Shown in pieces: positions 6,935 to 15,507 of a DNA stretch of 50,618 nucleotides. The stretch covers positions 1 through 50,618 of the forward strand of contig CAZTIH010000003.1 of the NCBI GenBank assembly GCA_964613675.1, in the 5' to 3' direction. The number at the start of each line of letters is the position of its first letter. Position 1 is the first letter of the stretch. The DNA comes from DAIUCA01 sp964613675. Lineage in GTDB: Bacteria > Pseudomonadota > Gammaproteobacteria > Competibacterales > Competibacteraceae. A program made the position numbers and the translations under genes. Under the pieces are notes generated by a model that saw only the letters and a program-made list of their open reading frames with translations, made no database searches and was not told the origin of the DNA.

Positions 6935-9111
6935 GGCATGACCTGCGGCGGTTCAAAATCGAGCATTGGCGTCATTTCGACGGGCTGTTCCTCGATCGAT
7001 GGCGCCAATAATTCCATGCGGCGACGCATTTCTCGGGTGATGCGACTCGCGTCCTGACTGTTTTCGACTACCCGTGGCGTTAATAAAATAAGCAACTCGG
7101 TTCTGCGATTGCTGTTATCCACGCTCCCAAATAGCGGCCCGATCACAGGGATTCGATGAAGCACGGGCACGCCCCCTTGATTACCACGGACTTCCTCGCG
7201 AATGAGGCCCCCCAATACCACCGTTTGGCCAGCCTGCATCACTACACGGCTATTGATTTTGCGCTCGAAAAAGGTGACCTGTCCGGTGGAAGCATCTTGA
7301 TCCCCCACATCGGTCACTTCCTGTTGCACCGTCATCATCACTAAACCACTGGAGTTCACTTGCGGCTTGACCTTTAGAAACACCCCGGTTTGGCGGTATT
7401 CGATAGACGAGGTTTCGTTTCCCCCCGTCGTCACCGTGGTCGTCGTGCGGACGGGTTGATTGGTGCCCACGCGAATTTCCGCTTCTTGATTGTCGATTAC
7501 GAGGATTTGCGGCGACGACAACACGCGCAAACGCGATTCTGAAGCCAATGTCCGAAATAGCGCCCGAATGAGGCCGTTGTTGCTAATGACATAGGCAAAT
7601 TCGTTCGATGCCAAGTTGTTGAGCGAACCACCGTCCCCCGTCGCGGTATTTTGGCCCGTCAACCCTAATCCGGCGGCCCCGCGACGATCCTCAAAGTAGT
7701 TGCTAAAAAACCACTGCAACCCGTAACGCAACGCCCCACTCAAGGTCACTTCCGCGATGGTCGCTTCGACGAGCACCTGTCGGGGACTGACATCAAGGCG
7801 TCGCAATGCGGTCGCGATGCGGTCGTAGGTCATGGCGTCCGACCAAATGAGCAGTGCGTTATTTTCCACATCGGGAATGATGCGGAGCTCATTTCCAGTC
7901 GTCCCGCTCCCCCCCGACGCTTGAAAGGCGCGTAAGGGCGGTAAGGTTTGAGCGAAAGCCACCGACAACGGGTCAGGATCGAGGGGCAGATTGTGCGTTT
8001 GGCGAGAGGTTGCGTCTGCGGGATCCACGCCCGGAGCAACTTGCCCCCGATTTCCAGCAACGCCGCCCGTCCCCGTTTTTCCATCAAAAACTTGTGCGAG
8101 GAGCTTCGCTAGGTACTCAGCATCGCTATTTTGAACTTCGTAAATGTACAAACGCTGTCCAGTCACCCCGTCTAAACGATCAACCCACATTGCGGCATCG
8201 CGTAAGAATTCGGGTTGGGGAGAGATCACAATAATGGCGTTGAGGCGATTTACGGGAATAAATCGCAGCATTCCGCCCATTGCATTCCCTTCAATCCCAA
8301 ATACCCCCTGTAATTCCGCCATTACCGTTTGTGCTTCTACATTTTCGAGGACAAAAAATCCGACGGACATGCCCCGCATCCAATTCACATCAAAAATGTC
8401 GATGGTTTCTTGAAGTTGGGCGAGTTCTTCAGGCGTCCCAGCCAACATGAGCAAATTTCGACGGGGTTCGACGAGGACAATGCCTCCCTCTGGTGCAAAG
8501 GGTTTAAGAATGGTTTCCATCTCCGTCGCCGAAATAAATTGCAGCGGAAAGACGCGAACCGCATAACCCGCCCCACTTAACGCACGCAGTTCAGGCGCTC
8601 GCCCACGGGGTGCAATCGAGGCCGGTAACACGCGAAACACCTCTCCTTCCTTGACCAAAGCCGCGCCATTAGTGCGCAACAACCCCTCCAAGACGGGCAA
8701 CAACGCATTGCGCGGGAGCGGTGCGGCGGTTTGAAAAGTCACCTGCCCCTGCACGCCCGGATCAATCACATAATTAGCTTGCAACGCCTCGAAAATCGCC
8801 TCAATCACCTCGCGTAAATCTGCGGCTTCAAAATTGAGCGACAGATCTCCCCCGACGGATTCCACCCGTGCTCGTTCTCGGGGTCGTGCTAGGAACTGCC
8901 CAGTACCGGGGAAAATTTGCGTTGTCGGTCGCACTGCCGAAGCGGCGAGCAAGTTGCGGGCATCCTGTTCTTCCTCTGACAGTTCGACTCGCGGGGCTTC
9001 CGTACTAATCACTAACCTGGTTTCGGGGGGTAACTCGTTCTGGAGCGACTGACAGGCACTGAGCGCCCCCAGCGCAAGCAGTGAGCCACACCATCGGGGG
9101 GCAAAATTCAC
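6931..9111 (-). CDS. gspD: Type II secretion outer-membrane secretin GspD, predicted lipoprotein
   Basis: The 726-aa secretin forms the outer-membrane pore of the type II secretion system. The GTG at 9111 is chosen for its GAGGA ribosome site 8 nt upstream and because it gives a signal peptide ending in a lipobox, Leu17-Ser-Ala-Cys20; the frame is open for 59 more codons upstream but those overlap the preceding gene. An N0 domain (Leu-Arg-Glu-Val-Ile-Glu near residue 100) is followed by N1-N3 repeats and the secretin core with Val-Pro-Val-Leu-His-Arg-Ile-Pro-Val-Ile-Gly and Leu-Leu-Ile-Leu-Leu-Thr-Pro-Arg. About 45 residues follow. Lipidated secretins such as HxcQ reach the outer membrane without a pilotin; no pilotin gene is visible here. 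Confidence 0.93.
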   Translation of the reverse strand: MNFAPRWCGSLLALGALSACQSLQNELPPETRLVISTEAPRVELSEEEQDARNLLAASAVRPTTQIFPGTGQFLARPRERARVESVGGDLSLNFEAADLREVIEAIFEALQANYVIDPGVQGQVTFQTAAPLPRNALLPVLEGLLRTNGAALVKEGEVFRVLPASIAPRGRAPELRALSGAGYAVRVFPLQFISATEMETILKPFAPEGGIVLVEPRRNLLMLAGTPEELAQLQETIDIFDVNWMRGMSVGFFVLENVEAQTVMAELQGVFGIEGNAMGGMLRFIPVNRLNAIIVISPQPEFLRDAAMWVDRLDGVTGQRLYIYEVQNSDAEYLAKLLAQVFDGKTGTGGVAGNRGQVAPGVDPADATSRQTHNLPLDPDPLSVAFAQTLPPLRAFQASGGSGTTGNELRIIPDVENNALLIWSDAMTYDRIATALRRLDVSPRQVLVEATIAEVTLSGALRYGLQWFFSNYFEDRRGAAGLGLTGQNTATGDGGSLNNLASNEFAYVISNNGLIRALFRTLASESRLRVLSSPQILVIDNQEAEIRVGTNQPVRTTTTVTTGGNETSSIEYRQTGVFLKVKPQVNSSGLVMMTVQQEVTDVGDQDASTGQVTFFERKINSRVVMQAGQTVVLGGLIREEVRGNQGGVPVLHRIPVIGPLFGSVDNSNRRTELLILLTPRVVENSQDASRITREMRRRMELLAPSIEEQPVEMTPMLDFEPPQVMP

Positions 9112-9119
9112 AGAGAAAG

Positions 9120-9124
9120 TCCTC
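9120..9124 (-). promoter_or_regulatory. Ribosome-binding site that fixes the gspD start
   Basis: GAGGA on the minus strand, 8 nt before the GTG at 9111. It decides in favour of this start, which exposes the lipoprotein signal peptide. Confidence 0.6.
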
Positions 9125-9142
9125 AAAATAGGAAAAATTCGG

Positions 9143-9751
9143 TTAGGGCCGCGCACGGTTAGCTCGACGTTCAGCGCGATTCGTCGGCCCTCGGTTGGCA
9201 GGTGGATTGGCGCCACCCCGCAACAGTTGCAATACCTGCTGACGGTCGCCGTACCGCATCGCCACGCGGCGGGGAGTGATGTCCACAATGCGCCATCCCT
9301 CTACGCTGTCCCCTAAACGCACCCGCCGTTGCCGACCGTTATGGGTCAACAGGGCCTGCCATTGCCCCACGATTTGGCTAGTCCCCACCAATTGCACCGA
9401 CGGCGGGGGCGTCAGTTCGACCTCAGGGGGGGGTTCGGGCGGCGGCGGGGGTTGCGCGACGACGGGTCGAGGTGGAGGCGGCGCGGGTGGCGGACGGCGC
9501 GTATCCGAAAATAACGGCCGTTGCGCAATTTCTTCGTAGGAATTAAGGGGCTGTGCGAGCGGCGGCGGGGAAAAATCAAAGGCGAATGGCGGTTCGGGCG
9601 TGACCGACATTTCGGGGAGTTGGGTCGTGTCACTGGGCACTGGGGTCTGAAAAACCGAGGTGACATTGGGTAAATTCTGTTGGTAACTCAGGCCCAACGC
9701 GCCCGCCACCGTCAACAACATCCAGAAAAGTAACCAGCGCGGCTGTCCCAT
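9143..9751 (-). CDS. gspN: Type II secretion inner-membrane protein, GspC/XpsN type
   Basis: The 202-aa protein has one N-terminal transmembrane helix (about residues 7-22), a periplasmic Pro-rich linker, and a homology region near residues 115-180 with Val-Gln-Leu-Val-Gly-Thr and Arg-Leu-Gly-Asp-Ser-Val-Glu-Gly-Trp. The segment Gln-Arg-Pro-Leu-Phe-Ser-Asp-Thr-Arg-Arg-Pro is the usual mark of GspC-type proteins. It has no PDZ domain. The position between gspM and gspD matches xpsN of Xanthomonas, which takes the GspC role of linking the inner-membrane platform to the secretin. Its ATG overlaps the gspM stop as TAATG. The C-terminus is rich in Arg and Asn. Confidence 0.82.
   Translation of the reverse strand: MGQPRWLLFWMLLTVAGALGLSYQQNLPNVTSVFQTPVPSDTTQLPEMSVTPEPPFAFDFSPPPLAQPLNSYEEIAQRPLFSDTRRPPPAPPPPRPVVAQPPPPPEPPPEVELTPPPSVQLVGTSQIVGQWQALLTHNGRQRRVRLGDSVEGWRIVDITPRRVAMRYGDRQQVLQLLRGGANPPANRGPTNRAERRANRARP
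9391..9490 (-). repeat. Pro-codon-rich low-complexity tract in gspN
   Basis: The minus strand encodes runs of Pro interrupted by Arg, Val, Glu and Gln, from repeated GGC/GGG-type triplets on the plus strand. It forms the flexible periplasmic linker of the GspC-like protein and is the most G-rich low-complexity tract I noticed in the window. Confidence 0.6.
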
Positions 9752-10395
9752 TACTGCCCCTCCCGTCGCAAGTAGCCCGCAATATCCGCCGTGACAATGA
9801 GCGAAATATTGGTATGTAAAAAAGAGCTATCGGGCGAATTGGGATCGGCGTTTGGAATCGCCTGACGAACCCGCATGATGCGGGCTTGCAACTTCAATTC
9901 GTCGATGAACAACAGCGGAATCGACGACTCGATGGCTTGTAAAATCGCATGGAGATTGTCCACCCCCGCAGTGAATTGCACGCGCAAAGCGACCCTTGTC
10001 GCAGGCTCGCGTTCCTCAGGAGGCAATACTTGACTGCTGCTCAACACGCCCCCGTGACGCTGCACAAGCTGTTGAACTCGCTGTTGTAGATCTGCCGCCG
10101 CCAAATTAAAGGGGTTGTTTGGCAGGTAAAATCGCACCAATTCATTGGACTGCTTGAGCTGAATCAACGCCTGTTCGAGAAATGGGCGTTCGGCTTCCGC
10201 CTGTTGGTAGCGACGCAACCAGTTTTTCTGATCGACGATAAAGGTCTGATAATGTTCGTAGTACGCAAGCCAGACAAAGTGAAATCCCGCGTAGCCCCCC
10301 AATAACAGCCCTATCAAAATCAACACGGCGAGCAGACGATGACTGAGCGGCGACGGGGGAACACCTTCGGAGAGGGCGATGGGGGAACTCGTCAT
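9751..10395 (-). CDS. gspM: Type II secretion inner-membrane protein GspM
   Basis: The 214-aa bitopic protein has a transmembrane helix at about residues 21-43, then a coiled-coil segment rich in Gln and Glu (about 55-85), and a ferredoxin-like C-terminal domain of the GspM type. Family proteins bind GspL and form part of the inner-membrane assembly platform that engages the ATPase. Its ATG overlaps the gspL stop as ATGA. Sequence similarity in this family is low, so identity rests mainly on topology and on its place between gspL and gspN. Confidence 0.85.
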   Translation of the reverse strand: MTSSPIALSEGVPPSPLSHRLLAVLILIGLLLGGYAGFHFVWLAYYEHYQTFIVDQKNWLRRYQQAEAERPFLEQALIQLKQSNELVRFYLPNNPFNLAAADLQQRVQQLVQRHGGVLSSSQVLPPEEREPATRVALRVQFTAGVDNLHAILQAIESSIPLLFIDELKLQARIMRVRQAIPNADPNSPDSSFLHTNISLIVTADIAGYLRREGQ

Positions 10396-11447
10396 GGTGG
10401 CGTCTCCAGTTTGAGCGTGATTTGAAACCGTTCCATCCCCTCGCCGGCCTGCGTGGTTGGCGAACCAAACGCCACTTCTCTAAACAAGGGTGAGCTCTCT
10501 AATAACGATAACAAGCGACTGGCTGACCGCGCCGTCCCTTGAATCTGCATGTCGCCACCGCGTAAATCGAATCCCTCCAAGAACGCATCGTCGGGCAACT
10601 GTTGGGTGAGTTCGCGCAACACATCTACCACTAAGGGTCGGGCTTGACGGAGGGTTTGCAAAAATTCGGTGGCGACCTGTTCGGCTTCGAGTTGACCGCG
10701 AAGTTGAATGACACTTTCCGCCCGTTGACGGGCCTGTTCCACGGGGGGGATGAGCGCGACGGCCAGGGTGCGCAACTGCCACAGCGGCAATAACAGCGCA
10801 ACGCTAAGGGTCGTGATCGCCACCAACCCCATGACGGCCAGCAAGGGTTTGCGCCAACGCCGAGTCGAACCCGTTGCGGGCAACAGATTGAGATCAGGGG
10901 ATTGACCTTCAACCGTCACCTTTTGAGGCATAAAGCCGATTTCCGACAGGGGTTTGAGATAACGCACCACCTGCGTTTTGGGGACAACCACTAAGCGCAC
11001 TCGCAACAACTTCGTCGCCCGATCGCGATGCACCACCGTTGCGTTGAAATACACCTGATTCGCCTTAAACGGGGTCAGGCGGTCGAGATCAAAGCCGATG
11101 ACGCGCTGCAAATTGGGTTCAGCGGCGAGCGGCAAAGTCATCATCCGCACCAACGCCCCTTCCCGAGGCAATCGCAACACTTTTGGGAGCGACTGCCGTA
11201 ACGCTTTTTGTTGCGCGGGCAAACTTAAATCACCTTCGGCCAGCACTTTGGTCTGCAATCCCTCTCGCGTCACGCGCCACCCTGTCTCGATGGGCGTCAC
11301 GACTAGCGCACGCGGCGGTTCTACGAACAACCAACGCAGTGGCACCGGCACCGCTGCAACCAAATTATGTCCCCACCAGGTCATCAATCCGCCGAGATTG
11401 AGGCGTTGCCAGAGCTGCAACAGCGGCGAACGATCCGCTAACGCCAT
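10392..11447 (-). CDS. gspL: Type II secretion inner-membrane protein GspL (PilN-like)
   Basis: The 351-aa protein has a cytoplasmic domain of about 200 residues, a transmembrane helix at about 201-223 and a periplasmic PilN-like domain. Leu-Asp-Arg-Leu-Thr-Pro-Phe near residue 121 is typical of the GspL/PilN actin-like cytoplasmic domain. In the family this part recruits the ATPase GspE to the membrane. The ATG at 11447 overlaps the 3' end of gspK by 10 bp. Confidence 0.88.
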   Translation of the reverse strand: MALADRSPLLQLWQRLNLGGLMTWWGHNLVAAVPVPLRWLFVEPPRALVVTPIETGWRVTREGLQTKVLAEGDLSLPAQQKALRQSLPKVLRLPREGALVRMMTLPLAAEPNLQRVIGFDLDRLTPFKANQVYFNATVVHRDRATKLLRVRLVVVPKTQVVRYLKPLSEIGFMPQKVTVEGQSPDLNLLPATGSTRRWRKPLLAVMGLVAITTLSVALLLPLWQLRTLAVALIPPVEQARQRAESVIQLRGQLEAEQVATEFLQTLRQARPLVVDVLRELTQQLPDDAFLEGFDLRGGDMQIQGTARSASRLLSLLESSPLFREVAFGSPTTQAGEGMERFQITLKLETPP

Positions 11448-12355
11448 GAGGAACCTCCACCAACGCGGTAACTAAAGAGTTGAAATAGGCGATCTCGTCG
11501 ATTGCCCGCTGCCGCGACTGTCGAAATCCGACGCTGCCCCCCCTGCTCAAGCGTCACCACGACGTTGAGATGGTAAGTCGCATTGATGCCCGAACTGGCG
11601 TAGGGACCAGCTTCGGGAAAGGACGGCAGGGGTTCCCCACGGGCGCGGGCGGCTTGACGCAATGCAAGGTACTCATCGACCCGCCCTAGATCGGTTAAAT
11701 CGGGGATGGCGCGCAACACTTCGGGTCGCGCGGTCTTTGGATTAAACCCCGGTTGGCGCGAATGCACTGTCAATGCAGGGGCCAACCGTTCAAAAAGTTC
11801 GGGGGTCATGTCCATCACCTGTTTTAATTCATCGACGGTCTCAAACTCGCCATTTTTCGGTGGCGGCAAACCCGCTGCGGCGTATTCTGGCGCTTCCGCT
11901 CCCTGTAAACGCACTAAATCGTCGGGGTCGCGCCAATCCTCGATTTTGTCGAGCAACGCCTCCGTCGCTTCCGGACTCACCCCCACCGAACGCAGTAGCC
12001 CCATCATCAGCGGGCGACTTGCGCGATTTAAGTCAATTAACCCACTGGTATCTTGCACCGAGAGTTCAAGCTCGACGCCTTCAAAAGTCCATGAAAACGG
12101 GGTGCCATCGAGGGGAATAATCTGGTCGGCAAACTCGGACATCGGCCCCGCACCACTCCCCGCGATATTGAGCAGCGTTTCGAGTTGCATAGGGTTCATC
12201 GCGAACAATCTCACCAATAAGTAGTGCAATCCCGCCTCGGCCAAGGCTTGAGCGCNNNNNNNNNNAAAACTCCCCGCCAGTAGGGTCAGCAGTGCCGTAA
12301 TCCACAGCACCATCACCAGTACCATGCCGCGATGACAATGAATTGCAGGTCGCAT
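11438..12355 (-). CDS. gspK: Type II secretion minor pseudopilin GspK, interrupted by an assembly gap
   Basis: GspK caps the pseudopilus tip together with GspI and GspJ. The prepilin peptidase site is His-Arg-Gly followed by Met, with a hydrophobic helix and no Glu at position +5, as usual for GspK. Downstream are Leu-Ile-Asp-Leu-Asn-Arg-Ala and Asp-Trp-Arg-Asp-Pro-Asp-Asp, the helix-hairpin-helix and calcium-site regions of the family. Ten Ns at 12256-12265 interrupt the end of the N-terminal helix. Compared with family members, the helix there is short by roughly 15-20 residues, so the true gap is probably larger than ten bases. The frame is open on both sides, which suggests an intact gene. 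Confidence 0.88.
   Translation of the reverse strand: MRPAIHCHRGMVLVMVLWITALLTLLAGSFXXXXAQALAEAGLHYLLVRLFAMNPMQLETLLNIAGSGAGPMSEFADQIIPLDGTPFSWTFEGVELELSVQDTSGLIDLNRASRPLMMGLLRSVGVSPEATEALLDKIEDWRDPDDLVRLQGAEAPEYAAAGLPPPKNGEFETVDELKQVMDMTPELFERLAPALTVHSRQPGFNPKTARPEVLRAIPDLTDLGRVDEYLALRQAARARGEPLPSFPEAGPYASSGINATYHLNVVVTLEQGGQRRISTVAAAGNRRDRLFQLFSYRVGGGSSWR
12256..12265. other. Assembly gap (10 Ns)
   Basis: Ten consecutive Ns within gspK. The number looks like a placeholder rather than a measured length, since the protein is missing more residues at this point than ten bases would encode. Confidence 0.95.
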
Positions 12356-12378
12356 GTATCAATTTCTCAGTTGCTGTA

Positions 12379-12993
12379 TCAATTATGCACAGAAACCACA
12401 AGTGTCGGCCACGATTCATCGCGCCAGGTAATGTCGAGGCGAACGAGTTCCGGTAGGCTATTGCGATCTTCCCAACGGTCGTGCCACTCGGGCACCTCCT
12501 CAAAATCCGTCGCAAACTCCGATCGTTGCAAGCCGTAATATTGCCAACGAATCGCTGTTACTTCGTCGAGAAGGGCCGTACGTTCCGCATCTGCTGGCGG
12601 ATCGCGCCGTAAATTTTCCGGACGAAAAGGCCACCAACTCATGACCAATTGGTCGCTTTGGCGGCGAATATTGACCTCAAATAGGCCCGTTCGCCCTAAA
12701 TCCACAAATAAGAAGGCCACAAAGGTGACCTGCGCCGCTTCCCCCAATAGCGAGGGCACGCGGTCGCCTTGATCGAAACGCTGCACAATCTTCGCTTGGG
12801 TTAATGACCGACGAATGGCCTGTTGCACAAGGCGTAATTGATCCGTTTCGTCCGCCTTTGCATGACCGCTCTCCCACGCCCGCCCCCCTAATCGCACTGC
12901 GGCAAAGAGCGTCACCAAAATGGCACTGCTCAACACCATAGCGATCATCAGTTCGAGAAGGGTAAATCCCTGTTGTTTTTGCACAACTTTCAT
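12379..12993 (-). CDS. gspJ: Type II secretion minor pseudopilin GspJ
   Basis: The 204-aa product begins with a short basic leader and the prepilin peptidase site Gln-Gly/Phe-Thr-Leu-Leu-Glu-Leu, with the conserved Glu at +5, followed by a hydrophobic helix and a large C-terminal pilin-like domain. In the family GspJ joins GspI and GspK at the pseudopilus tip. The ATG at 12993, 1 nt after the gspI stop and with GAGA upstream, is preferred over an ATG at 13008 that lies inside gspI and lacks a ribosome site. A 23-bp gap separates it from gspK. Confidence 0.88.
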   Translation of the reverse strand: MKVVQKQQGFTLLELMIAMVLSSAILVTLFAAVRLGGRAWESGHAKADETDQLRLVQQAIRRSLTQAKIVQRFDQGDRVPSLLGEAAQVTFVAFLFVDLGRTGLFEVNIRRQSDQLVMSWWPFRPENLRRDPPADAERTALLDEVTAIRWQYYGLQRSEFATDFEEVPEWHDRWEDRNSLPELVRLDITWRDESWPTLVVSVHN

Positions 12994-12994
12994 C

Positions 12995-13393
12995 TTAATT
13001 CTCGGCATGGGTCACGAGTCGCGCCGTTGTCAAAGCGAGCTGGCGTGGAGACTCTCCTTCGCCCCACGACACTGTCACTTCTACACGCCGTAACTCCGCC
13101 TTTGCGCTATCGAGAAGGGTTTCGGGCAAGGGCAACGCAATCGGCGTCAGGGTCAGTTGCCAACGCATTCCGTCGGCAAATGCGCCACTGCGGGGACTGT
13201 CATCGCCCAAATCGAGATCGACGCCGAGACGGTTCAGCAAGGATTGTGCATGGAGCGCTGCCCGCGAGTAGTCCGCCGATAAAGCGACATTGCGCAATCC
13301 CACCCCAAAGATTTGCAACAACAGCCCCACAACGGTGCCCGAAATCGCTAAGGCAACGAGCACTTCTAGCAAACTAAATCCGTGATGTTTCAA
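12995..13393 (-). CDS. gspI: Type II secretion minor pseudopilin GspI
   Basis: The 132-aa protein has a very short leader (Met-Lys-His-His-Gly) and the cleavage site Gly/Phe-Ser-Leu-Leu-Glu-Val, then a hydrophobic helix. The length and the Ala-Gln-Ser-Leu-Leu segment near residue 50 fit GspI. It starts with TTG at 13393, which overlaps the gspH stop as TTGA. No better start is available before the conserved leader, so this rare start with translational coupling appears real. Confidence 0.86.
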   Translation of the reverse strand: MKHHGFSLLEVLVALAISGTVVGLLLQIFGVGLRNVALSADYSRAALHAQSLLNRLGVDLDLGDDSPRSGAFADGMRWQLTLTPIALPLPETLLDSAKAELRRVEVTVSWGEGESPRQLALTTARLVTHAEN

Positions 13394-13836
13394 GGGGAAT
13401 ACTCATCGGCGATTTGGATTTTGCCGGTGACCCAGTCGATGTCGATGCGATAGCGCAACTGCCCACTTTGTAAAATGACATATCCGCCGGTTGCGGTACC
13501 ATCGGGGAAAAATCGAAAGCCCGCACGATCACCGTCGAGGTCTTGGCGAGCGGTCCGAAGGTCGATTTGAATATGGGGGGGAATGGGGTGTTGTCGCTGC
13601 TCAACGCGCATCCATTTTTCGGCGAGATCGAGCCACAACACGGTGGGTTGGTGGGTAGTAATTGCTTGATTACGGGCGAGTTTTAGTCCGGCGACGAGTC
13701 GTCTTGTCGTCGCTCGCAGTTCCGCACTCTCATTGGCTCGACTTAACGCCATCGGCACCAGCGTGAGTAGGATCCCACCAATCGCCAGTACGACGATCAA
13801 TTCCAGAAGTGTAAACCCCCCATGCCGCCCCTTCAT
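13390..13836 (-). CDS. gspH: Type II secretion minor pseudopilin GspH
   Basis: The 148-aa protein has the cleavage site Gly-Gly/Phe-Thr-Leu-Leu-Glu-Leu near the N-terminus, a hydrophobic helix, and Leu-Ala-Arg-Asn-Gln-Ala-Ile near residue 53, which is characteristic of GspH/FimT pseudopilins. The C-terminal part has a beta-sheet pattern with Phe-Phe-Pro-Asp-Gly-Thr-Ala-Thr-Gly-Gly, also typical. It follows gspG by 12 bp and is translationally coupled to gspI. Confidence 0.9.
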   Translation of the reverse strand: MKGRHGGFTLLELIVVLAIGGILLTLVPMALSRANESAELRATTRRLVAGLKLARNQAITTHQPTVLWLDLAEKWMRVEQRQHPIPPHIQIDLRTARQDLDGDRAGFRFFPDGTATGGYVILQSGQLRYRIDIDWVTGKIQIADEYSP

Positions 13837-13848
13837 GGCAACTTTGGT

Positions 13849-14280
13849 CTATTCCCAGCTCGTGACATCGGTATTTTCGCCATCACCACCCGGGGCGTTG
13901 TCAGCTCCCAATGTGAACAGATCAAAGGGCCGTCCGTTTTCCCCTGGCGAACGGTATTGATAATCGCGCCCCCAAGGATCCTTTGGCAGGTTGCCCTTAT
14001 CGAGATACGGGCCATTCCAGCGATTCATCCCCGACGGACGCTGTACCAACGCGGCCAAACCCTCTTGGGTAGTGGGGTAACGCCCGACGTCGAGGCGGAA
14101 CATATCGAGGGTCGCCCGCAACCGTTCGACTTGCTGACGGGCCGTCTCGGTGTTGGCACGACTTAACGCGCTCATCACGCGAGGGCCGACGAGTCCCGCC
14201 AATAGGCCCAAAATCACAATTACCACCATCAATTCGATCAAGGTAAAACCGACAGACCGACGGTGTAACGAAACGTGCAT
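13849..14280 (-). CDS. gspG: Type II secretion major pseudopilin GspG
   Basis: This 143-aa pseudopilin builds the shaft of the pseudopilus. It has the site Val-Gly/Phe-Thr-Leu-Ile-Glu-Leu-Met-Val-Val, Arg-Tyr-Pro-Thr-Thr-Gln-Glu-Gly-Leu near residue 72, Asp-Pro-Trp-Gly-Arg-Asp-Tyr-Gln-Tyr, and the C-terminal Gly-Ala-Asp-Asn...Gly-Glu-Asn-Thr-Asp calcium-binding loop. The ATG at 14280 is chosen because GAGG lies 9 nt before it; an ATG at 14295 would add five residues without a ribosome site. It is separated from gspF by 20 bp. Confidence 0.95.
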   Translation of the reverse strand: MHVSLHRRSVGFTLIELMVVIVILGLLAGLVGPRVMSALSRANTETARQQVERLRATLDMFRLDVGRYPTTQEGLAALVQRPSGMNRWNGPYLDKGNLPKDPWGRDYQYRSPGENGRPFDLFTLGADNAPGGDGENTDVTSWE

Positions 14281-14300
14281 AACAAGTTGCCTCATTTATT

Positions 14301-15503
14301 TCAAAAAGCGAGCGAGTTAACGCTCAAAATTGCCATTAAAATGGATACGATAATGCCCGCGATCAGCAGGCCCATACTTAAAATTAATACGGGTTCGAGA
14401 AGGGTTAACAGACGTTTTACGGTGGTCTGCACTTCGAGGTCGTAGGTCTCTGCGACCTGCACCAGCATGTCTTGTAGATCTCCCGTTTCTTCGCCGACCC
14501 GCATCATGTGAACGGCCAACGGTGGAAACTTACCCGCTTCGAGCAACGGTTGTGCAAGCCCTTGACCCGCTTTGAGATTTTCCGAAACTTCCGCCACACA
14601 AGTCACCAAAACATGGTTGGTCAAGGTTTCTTTCACGATGGAGAGTGCGGTCAGCAACGGGACCCCGTTACCCAACAAAGTGCCCAGTGTCCGCGCAAAC
14701 CGCGCCGTTTCTAGCTTTGCAATCAAGTCACCGAAGAGGGGGAGCTTCAAAAATAATGCGTCCCAAAAGGGCCGCGTGTAGGGCGAACTCAACTGTTGTT
14801 GCACCACGAGATACAGCCCTAGTGCCCCCAACAGGAACGCCCACCAATAAAACCGTAGCGCATCCCCTGCGGCGATGACGATTTGGGTGGAGACAGGAAG
14901 GGCGCGCCCCGCATCAGCAAAGAGTTGTTCAAATTGGGGCACGACGAACATCAGCAACGCAATCACTGAACCCGCCGCAACGACGAACAGAATGGCGGGG
15001 TAAATCAATGCCGAAACCACCGACTCGCGTAGTGCCTTGGCCCGTTCCAAATACACCGCCAACCGTTCGAGCACCTGTTCCAACGATCCGCCCGCCTCAC
15101 CCGCCCGCACCATGTTGAGGTAGAAGCGAGAGAAGACATTCTGGCTCTCCAGCGCGTCCCCCAAGGATTTGCCTGCGCGCACCTGCTCTTGGATTTTGCT
15201 CATCAAGGCGGTCAATGCGGGGTCGTCGCCCACTTGCATCAAGACCGACAACGCACGATCCAGTGGCAACCCAGCTTTCAGAAGTTTGGCGAGCTGTTGC
15301 GTCATCATCAGAATCTGTTGGCCGCTAATTTTGCGACTGCCGAATAGAGGGCCACCTCGATTGATGGCCCGCCCTTCCTCAACATTGAGGGGCAACAACC
15401 CCTGGTCGCGCAACTGATCAATCGCCCGTTCGAGCTGCTCGGCTTCGAGATCGCCGCGCACGGTTTCTCCGTCGGCATTAAGGGCTTCGTAGCGAAAACG
15501 CAT
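14301..15503 (-). CDS. gspF: Type II secretion inner-membrane protein GspF
   Basis: The 400-aa polytopic platform protein has two GspF domains (about residues 70-195 and 270-395) and three transmembrane helices. Arg-Ala-Gly-Glu-Ala-Gly-Gly-Ser-Leu near residue 132 and Arg-Val-Gly-Glu-Glu-Thr-Gly near 335 are the conserved repeat motifs. It sits at the centre of the assembly platform and couples the ATPase GspE to pseudopilin insertion. It starts 4 bp after the gspE stop with an AGGAG inside the end of gspE. Confidence 0.95.
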   Translation of the reverse strand: MRFRYEALNADGETVRGDLEAEQLERAIDQLRDQGLLPLNVEEGRAINRGGPLFGSRKISGQQILMMTQQLAKLLKAGLPLDRALSVLMQVGDDPALTALMSKIQEQVRAGKSLGDALESQNVFSRFYLNMVRAGEAGGSLEQVLERLAVYLERAKALRESVVSALIYPAILFVVAAGSVIALLMFVVPQFEQLFADAGRALPVSTQIVIAAGDALRFYWWAFLLGALGLYLVVQQQLSSPYTRPFWDALFLKLPLFGDLIAKLETARFARTLGTLLGNGVPLLTALSIVKETLTNHVLVTCVAEVSENLKAGQGLAQPLLEAGKFPPLAVHMMRVGEETGDLQDMLVQVAETYDLEVQTTVKRLLTLLEPVLILSMGLLIAGIIVSILMAILSVNSLAF

Positions 15504-15507
15504 TAAC

